A stretch of 64,000 nucleotides of DNA from NCBI RefSeq assembly GCF_001510895.1, contig NZ_LPWA01000105.1, forward strand, positions 1-64,000. The letters are read 5' to 3'. This stretch comes from Mesorhizobium loti (GTDB lineage Bacteria > Pseudomonadota > Alphaproteobacteria > Rhizobiales > Rhizobiaceae). Shown piece by piece: positions 59,167 to 64,000 of this stretch. Both the position numbers and the translations under genes were made by a program. The notes beneath the pieces were generated by a model that was given only the letters and a program-made list of their open reading frames with translations, was not told the origin of the DNA and did not search any database. Numbering within the stretch: the first letter of the stretch is position 1; every line of letters begins with the position of its first letter.

Positions 59167-59885
59167 CGCTGGCGGAAGACAACGGACCGGAACGCGGAGG
59201 CGACGACCTGCTCGCCGCCGAGTACGTTCTCGGCGTTCTGGCAGCCGACGAACGCCAGATCGCGTCACGCCGCATCGACACCGAGACGGCGTTTGCCCGC
59301 CTGGTCGATGCCTGGGAGGTCCACTTCGCGCCGATGGCTGCCGCTTATGTCGCGGTCGAGCCTCCGACATCGGTCAAGGCGGCGATCGACCGTCGGCTGT
59401 TTGCCTCTTCGGCCGCCACGTCCGCTGTGCCCAGCGCCGGCATGTGGTCGAGCCTTGCCTTCTGGCGCGGCCTTGCTGCCGCAGCGATTGCCGCCTTGGC
59501 TGTCTATGTCGCCCTGCCTTACGTCAATCCGCCGGTGCTGCAGCCCGGGACCAGGCTGGTCGCATCTCTGGCCACCGACAACAGCAACGTCAAATACCTC
59601 GCCGTCTATGATGCGGCCCGCCATGAGGTCGGCCTCTCGCTGGTTTCGGGCGAGCGCGGCGCTGGCAAGGACTTCCAGCTGTGGATGATCGAGGGCAAGA
59701 GCGCGCCGGTCTCGATGGGCGTCATCCCCGCCGGCCAGACCGCGCGCATGACTGTTTCGCCGGCGGTCCAGCAGAAGCTGGCGCAAGGCGCCGTGCTCGC
59801 CGTCAGCCTCGAGCCGACCGGCGGCTCGCCGACCGGACAGCCGACCGGTCCCGTCGTCGCTGCAGGCGACCTGAAAGGCATCTGA
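59163..59885 (+). CDS. Anti-sigma factor (RskA-type)
   Basis: About 240 residues. The N-terminal cytosolic anti-sigma part (LLAAEYVLGVLAADERQIAS, about 12-31) lacks zinc-binding cysteines. One membrane helix follows at about 98-115 (LAAAAIAALAVYVALPYV), then a periplasmic RskA domain (DFQLWMIEGKSAPVSMGVIP, LAVSLEPTGGSPTGQPTGPV). It would hold the sigma factor at the membrane until released. The ATG overlaps the sigma stop (ATGA); an upstream in-frame ATG at 59151 is also possible. Confidence 0.88.
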   Translation: MTLAEDNGPERGGDDLLAAEYVLGVLAADERQIASRRIDTETAFARLVDAWEVHFAPMAAAYVAVEPPTSVKAAIDRRLFASSAATSAVPSAGMWSSLAFWRGLAAAAIAALAVYVALPYVNPPVLQPGTRLVASLATDNSNVKYLAVYDAARHEVGLSLVSGERGAGKDFQLWMIEGKSAPVSMGVIPAGQTARMTVSPAVQQKLAQGAVLAVSLEPTGGSPTGQPTGPVVAAGDLKGI

Positions 59886-60090
59886 TCGCTTTCCGCCGGT
59901 TTCAAAGTTTATCTGAAGTCTATCTGCCGATCATATATCGGCGGAGGAGGTTTCTTTCACTTATGAGTGGCTCATCTGGGTTCATGTCGACGAAGAAAAA
60001 ATCTTCGAGGCACGCGAAACTAAGTTTTTTGTGACCCGTACCTCCTCGCGTTCCCAAGGATGGGAAAAACAACCAGAGGAGACTTATGTC

Positions 60091-60647
60091 ATGCGTAAAC
60101 TCGCCACCCTTTTGCTTGCCTCGACGATCGGCCTTTCCGCGCTCGGCGCCGTTGCCTATGCCGCCAATCCGATGGTCGGCGGTGCGCCGATGTATGCAAA
60201 GAAGAACATCATCGAGAACGCCGTCAATTCGAAGGACCACACCACGCTGGTCGCCGCCGTCAAGGCTGCGGGCCTTGTCGACACGCTGCAGGGCGCCGGC
60301 CCGTTCACCGTCTTCGCCCCGACCAACGAGGCGTTTGCGGCGCTGCCCGCCGGCACTGTCGAGACGCTGCTCAAGCCCGAGAACAAGGACAAGCTGACCA
60401 AGATCCTCACCTGCCACGTCATCGCCGCCAAGGCGCTGGCCGCCGATGTCGCCAAGATGGCCAAGGCCGACGGCGGCGCCCACAAGGTCAAGACGCCGGC
60501 GGTTGCGAGCTGACGCTGAAGTCGGAGAAGGGCAAGGTCAGCGTGACCGACGAGAACGGCAACGTCGCCCATGTCACGATCGCCGATGTGCGCCAGTCGA
60601 ACGGCGTCATCCACGTCATCGACAAGGTTCTCTTGCCGAAGATGTAA
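60091..60647 (+). CDS. Secreted fasciclin (FAS1) domain protein (one frameshift)
   Basis: About 185 residues after correction. The signal peptide is [20 protein letters not shown] (cleaved near 24). The FAS1 domain follows ([52 protein letters not shown], then [15 protein letters not shown]). The frame breaks near 60500, where one G is missing before CCGGCGGTTGC; adding it gives [22 protein letters not shown]1 proteins act in adhesion. The gene follows the sigma/anti-sigma pair by about 200 bases and may be a target. Confidence 0.88.
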
Positions 60648-60762
60648 CAAAGCGGGCGTGGCCGGCGAAGACATGACTGAACGGCGCCGGCCGCAAGATC
60701 CGTGATGCCGGCAAGGGTGTGCTCCGCGTTGTTCCAGTCAGGGCGGCGCGGAGCAGCATTTG

Positions 60763-60826
60763 GAGCAATTCCAGAAAGTGTGAAACGGTTTCCGTCAGGA
60801 TTTGCGTCAAAACGAAGAGATGAGCG
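60763..60826. repeat. Palindromic repeat, family A
   Basis: It reads GGAGCAATTCCAGAAAGTGT, then GAAACGGTTTCCGTCAGGAT and TTGCGTCAAAACGAAGAGAT, matching the copies at 38722 and 63109. It separates the fasciclin and msrB genes. Confidence 0.72.
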
Positions 60827-60889
60827 TCACCGGCTTTTGATTTTCCGGTGGCGACTTGATCTGGCACAAATATGCAGGAGGAAAAGGCC

Positions 60890-61393
<504 letters not shown>

Positions 61394-61421
61394 GACTGCA
61401 TTCCGATCTGTTCCAAAGAAA

Positions 61422-61454
61422 TGACCCCGGAAATCGTCGCAGATTTCGGGGTCA
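61422..61454. terminator. Bidirectional hairpin between msrB and efflux gene
   Basis: TGACCCCGGAAATC pairs with GATTTCGGGGTCA with a one-base bulge and a short loop. It lies between two convergent genes and is a good terminator candidate for both. Confidence 0.65.
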
Positions 61455-61488
61455 CACGTTGAGGACGCCAGGCGGGGGTTCCGGCTCC

Positions 61489-63093
61489 TCAATGGCCTCC
61501 GCCGCCACCGCCGCCCTGCTGGGCCGGCTTGCTGATGAACAGCACGAAGAATCCGAGCGTGGCGAACAGCACCGTCAGCAACATGAACACGTCCATGAAG
61601 GACAGCAGCGCGGCCTGTTGCTGCACCATTCCGGACAGTTTCGAGATCGCCGCGCTGGTCGCATCGAGACCCGCGGTCTGCTCGAAATTCAGCGTCATGT
61701 TCTGCAGCTTCGTCTGCGCGGCCTCGCTGCCCCACTGCACATGCTCGGAAAGCCGCGCATAGTGGAAAGCGTTGCGATCGATCAGCACCGTGTTGATGAT
61801 CGCCAGGCCAACGGCGCCGCCGAGGTTGCGGGTCAGGTTGAACAGCCCGGACGCGTTCTTCAGCCGCTCCGGCGGCAAGGTGCCGAGCGCGATGTTGTTG
61901 ATCGGCACCATGCACAGCATCATCGAGCAGCCGCGCAGGATCTGCGGGATGAGCAGCTCCCAGAAATCCCAGTCGGCGGTCAGGTGCGTCATCCACCAGG
62001 TGCCGGTGGCGAAGCCGAAGAAGCCGACCATCATCATCACCCGCAGGTCCATCTTGCTCGACAGGATACCGGAGATAGGCGCGGTGAAGAACATCGCCAG
62101 GCCGCTGACGAACAGCGCCTCGCCGATCATCATCGAATCGTAGCCGCGGATACGCCCCAGGAATACCGGATAGAGATAGGTGAGCCCGTAGAGGCCGATG
62201 CCGACGACGAAGGAGAATAGCGAGCCGAAGGCGAAGTTGACGTTGCTGAAGGCCCTGAGGTCGACGATCGGCTCCTCGGCGGTGAAAACGCGCCAGAAGA
62301 ATATGACCGCGCCGATCGTCATGATGACGGCGCAGGCGAACACCGCCGGCTCCTGCAGCCAGTCGTGGTTCGGGCCTTCCTCCAGCACATACTCCATGCA
62401 ACCGAGGAAGGCGGCCATGCCGACCAGGCCCCACCAGTCGAACTTTGAGAACAGCTTGAGGTTGGGCTTGTCGAAATCGATCAGCGCCCAGGCCGCCGTC
62501 GCCACCAGTATACCCGGCACGACGTTGATCAGGAACAGCCAGTGCCAGGACATGGCGTGGCTGATATAGCCGCCGACCGTCGGGCCGATGGTTGGCGCCA
62601 GCGTGGCCACCAGGCCGATCATCGGCGAGACGACCGCGCGCCGCGACGGCGGGAAGATAGTGAAGGCGGCCGCGAAGACGCTCGGGATCATGCCGCCGCC
62701 GATGAAACCCTGGATGGCGCGGTAGACGATCATCTGGTCGATGTTGGTGGCGGTCGCGGCGAGCGCGCTGGCCGCGGTGAAGCCGGCGGCGGCGATCGTG
62801 AACAGCACGCGCGTCGACAGCATCCGGCTGAGGAAGCCAGACAGCGGGATCATCACCACTTCGGCGATCAGATAGGCGGTCTGCACCCACGGGATCTCGT
62901 CGGAGCTGGCGCTGAGGCCCGCCTGGATCTCGGCCAGCGATGCCGAGACGATCTGGATGTCGAGGATCGCCATGAACATGCCGAACACCATCGCCAAAAA
63001 GGCGATGACACGCCGCACCGGCATGTGGTCGGCTGGCGCGGCGGCTGCCGGGCGTGCGGGAATTGATCCTGCGGTGATGGTTGCGGTTGCCAT
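61489..63093 (-). CDS. DHA2 family drug efflux permease (EmrB-like)
   Basis: The 534-residue major facilitator protein has 14 predicted helices, as in the DHA2 group. Landmarks are FMAILDIQIVSASLAEIQAGLS near helix 1, AYLIAEVVMIPLSGFLSR (motif A-like), and the ALAPTIGPTVGGY-like motif C at about 150-165 (LAPTIGPTVGGYISH). It ends in a glycine/histidine tail. It exports drugs or fatty acids by proton antiport together with the membrane-fusion protein upstream. ATG 63093 has GGGAGG upstream. Confidence 0.92.
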   Translation of the reverse strand: MATATITAGSIPARPAAAAPADHMPVRRVIAFLAMVFGMFMAILDIQIVSASLAEIQAGLSASSDEIPWVQTAYLIAEVVMIPLSGFLSRMLSTRVLFTIAAAGFTAASALAATATNIDQMIVYRAIQGFIGGGMIPSVFAAAFTIFPPSRRAVVSPMIGLVATLAPTIGPTVGGYISHAMSWHWLFLINVVPGILVATAAWALIDFDKPNLKLFSKFDWWGLVGMAAFLGCMEYVLEEGPNHDWLQEPAVFACAVIMTIGAVIFFWRVFTAEEPIVDLRAFSNVNFAFGSLFSFVVGIGLYGLTYLYPVFLGRIRGYDSMMIGEALFVSGLAMFFTAPISGILSSKMDLRVMMMVGFFGFATGTWWMTHLTADWDFWELLIPQILRGCSMMLCMVPINNIALGTLPPERLKNASGLFNLTRNLGGAVGLAIINTVLIDRNAFHYARLSEHVQWGSEAAQTKLQNMTLNFEQTAGLDATSAAISKLSGMVQQQAALLSFMDVFMLLTVLFATLGFFVLFISKPAQQGGGGGGGH

Positions 63094-63108
63094 TTCATGG
63101 CCTCCCTC

Positions 63109-63162
63109 AGCAATTCCAGGACAAGTGCGTAGCGGTTTTCCGTCCGGAATTGCGTCAAAACA
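63109..63162. repeat. Palindromic repeat, family A
   Basis: It reads CAGCAATTCCAGGACAAGTG, then CGGTTTTCCGTCCGGAATTG and CGTCAAAACAAA. It lies between the membrane-fusion and permease genes of one transcription unit, so such repeats also occur inside operons. Confidence 0.7.
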
Positions 63163-63224
63163 AATACTCGGCAGGCTGGGCGGCTCAGCGCTCAATCGGC
63201 CACCGAGCCGCCCCCCAAAACTGC

Positions 63225-64000
63225 CTAGTTCGTCGTCGAAGCCGGCGCGGTGCGGCTGTCGGCGGCAACGACCACACTAAGTCCGGCGCGCAGCTTGCCG
63301 GTCTTCAAGACATCGGCCGGCACATCGATGCGCACGGGCACGCGCTGCACGACCTTGGTGAAGTTGCCGGTGGCGTTTTCCGGCGGCAGCAGCGAGAACA
63401 CAGCACCCGAAGCCGGCGCCAGCGACGAAACCGTTCCTTCGAAGGTCTGGCCATCGATGGCGTCCACCGTGATGCGGACCTTCTCGCCGGGCACCAGCCG
63501 GCCAAGCTGCGTCTCCTTGAAGTTGCCGACGATATAGAGCTTGTCCATCGGCACCACGACGGCGAGCTTCTGGCCGGGACTGACGAGGTCGCCCTGCTCG
63601 ACCGAGCGGTTGCCGACGACGCCGTCATAGGGCGCCTTGAGCACGGTGAAGGAAAGGTCGCGCTGGGCCTTGTCGCGGGTGAGCCGCAGCGAGGCGAGCG
63701 TGCTTGCGGATTCCGCGCGCTGGGCTTCGAGCACGCCGATATTGGCCTGGGCGGCGGTGATCTGCGCGTCGGCGCCGGCAAGTGCTGCCTTGGCCTGGTC
63801 GAGCGCGGTCTGGGCGTCGTCCAACTGCGCCTGCGTGCCGACATGGGTCTTGAGCAACTGCGCCGCGCGGTCCTGGGCGCGTGCCGCATTGTCGGCGGCA
63901 GCCTGATCGGCGATCTTCTGCGCCTCGGCCTGCGCCAGCGAGGCCTGCGCCGCCTTGGTCTGCGCGTCGATGCGGTCCAGCGTCTTCGCCAGCGTCGCGA
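63225..64000 (-). CDS. HlyD/EmrA-type membrane-fusion protein (5' end beyond window)
   Basis: At least 258 residues are coded, open to the right edge of the window, so the N-terminal membrane anchor is missing. What is seen is a helical hairpin rich in Ala and Gln (AQASLAQAEAQKIADQAAAD, then AQLDDAQTALDQAKAALAGA). It is followed by the lipoyl and beta-barrel parts (FTVLKAPYDGVVGNRSVEQGD, VVPMDKLYIVGNFKETQLG) and a C-terminus PADVLKTGKLRAGLSVVV. It lies upstream of the DHA2 permease and links it to an outer-membrane channel. Confidence 0.9.
   Translation of the reverse strand, partial: ATLAKTLDRIDAQTKAAQASLAQAEAQKIADQAAADNAARAQDRAAQLLKTHVGTQAQLDDAQTALDQAKAALAGADAQITAAQANIGVLEAQRAESASTLASLRLTRDKAQRDLSFTVLKAPYDGVVGNRSVEQGDLVSPGQKLAVVVPMDKLYIVGNFKETQLGRLVPGEKVRITVDAIDGQTFEGTVSSLAPASGAVFSLLPPENATGNFTKVVQRVPVRIDVPADVLKTGKLRAGLSVVVAADSRTAPASTTN

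Overview
The window looks like chromosomal DNA of a rhizobial alphaproteobacterium (order Hyphomicrobiales), most likely Mesorhizobium or a close relative. The reasons are the high GC content, the iolR-iolC-iolD-iolE-iolB gene order known from rhizobia, the succinylase lysine genes dapD/dapE, and several families of rhizobial-style intergenic palindromes. The genus is an inference.

Layout. 0-9 kb: a penicillin-binding carboxypeptidase lipoprotein, a universal stress protein, a DUF1003 membrane protein, and a lower-GC accessory block (3.3-6.9 kb: DUF4262, small membrane proteins, TetR, YdeI-like, DoxX-like). The block ends in a second copy of the DUF1003 gene's 3' end, followed by tRNA-Arg(CCG) and a MocR regulator. 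9.4-16.7 kb: a sugar or polyol operon with an IolE paralogue, a complete ABC importer, a Gfo/Idh/MocA dehydrogenase, an isomerase and a stand-alone RpiR helix-turn-helix. 16.7-20.3 kb: a methyltransferase, a nitronate monooxygenase, an orphan DUF1778 antitoxin and a LacI repressor. 20.9-24.6 kb: a ribose-class ABC importer. 24.6-27.1 kb: phnN, phnM and DUF1045. 27.4-35.7 kb: the inositol catabolic cluster with a divergent dehydrogenase. 35.8-42.2 kb: dapE, panE, DUF805 proteins, dapD and a LOG-type hydrolase. 42.2-45.6 kb: a two-component pair divergent from three secreted Asn-Gly repeat proteins. 45.8-59 kb: nucleotidase, two cyclic-di-GMP proteins, a Tat-exported GMC oxidoreductase pair, phhA with its Lrp regulator, argB and an amidase. 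58.6-64 kb: ECF sigma/anti-sigma with a fasciclin protein, a Tat-exported MsrB, and an EmrAB-type efflux pair cut by the window edge.

How the genes fit together. The inositol cluster encodes inosose dehydration (IolE), dione hydrolysis (IolD), isomerisation (IolB) and phosphorylation with aldol-type cleavage (IolC-DUF2090). It is probably repressed by IolR through tandem GGAA-N6-TTCC-like sites upstream of iolC. The 9.4-16.7 kb operon looks like a parallel route for another inositol-like polyol.

Data quality. Fifteen genes contain about twenty frameshifts. Each is explained by loss of one base, usually from a short run, and every corrected length is a multiple of three. This points to sequencing or assembly error rather than gene decay, so these genes are annotated as frame-corrected CDS. 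The most interesting candidate for an undescribed system is the trio of secreted NGN-repeat proteins beside the soluble NarL-type two-component system.
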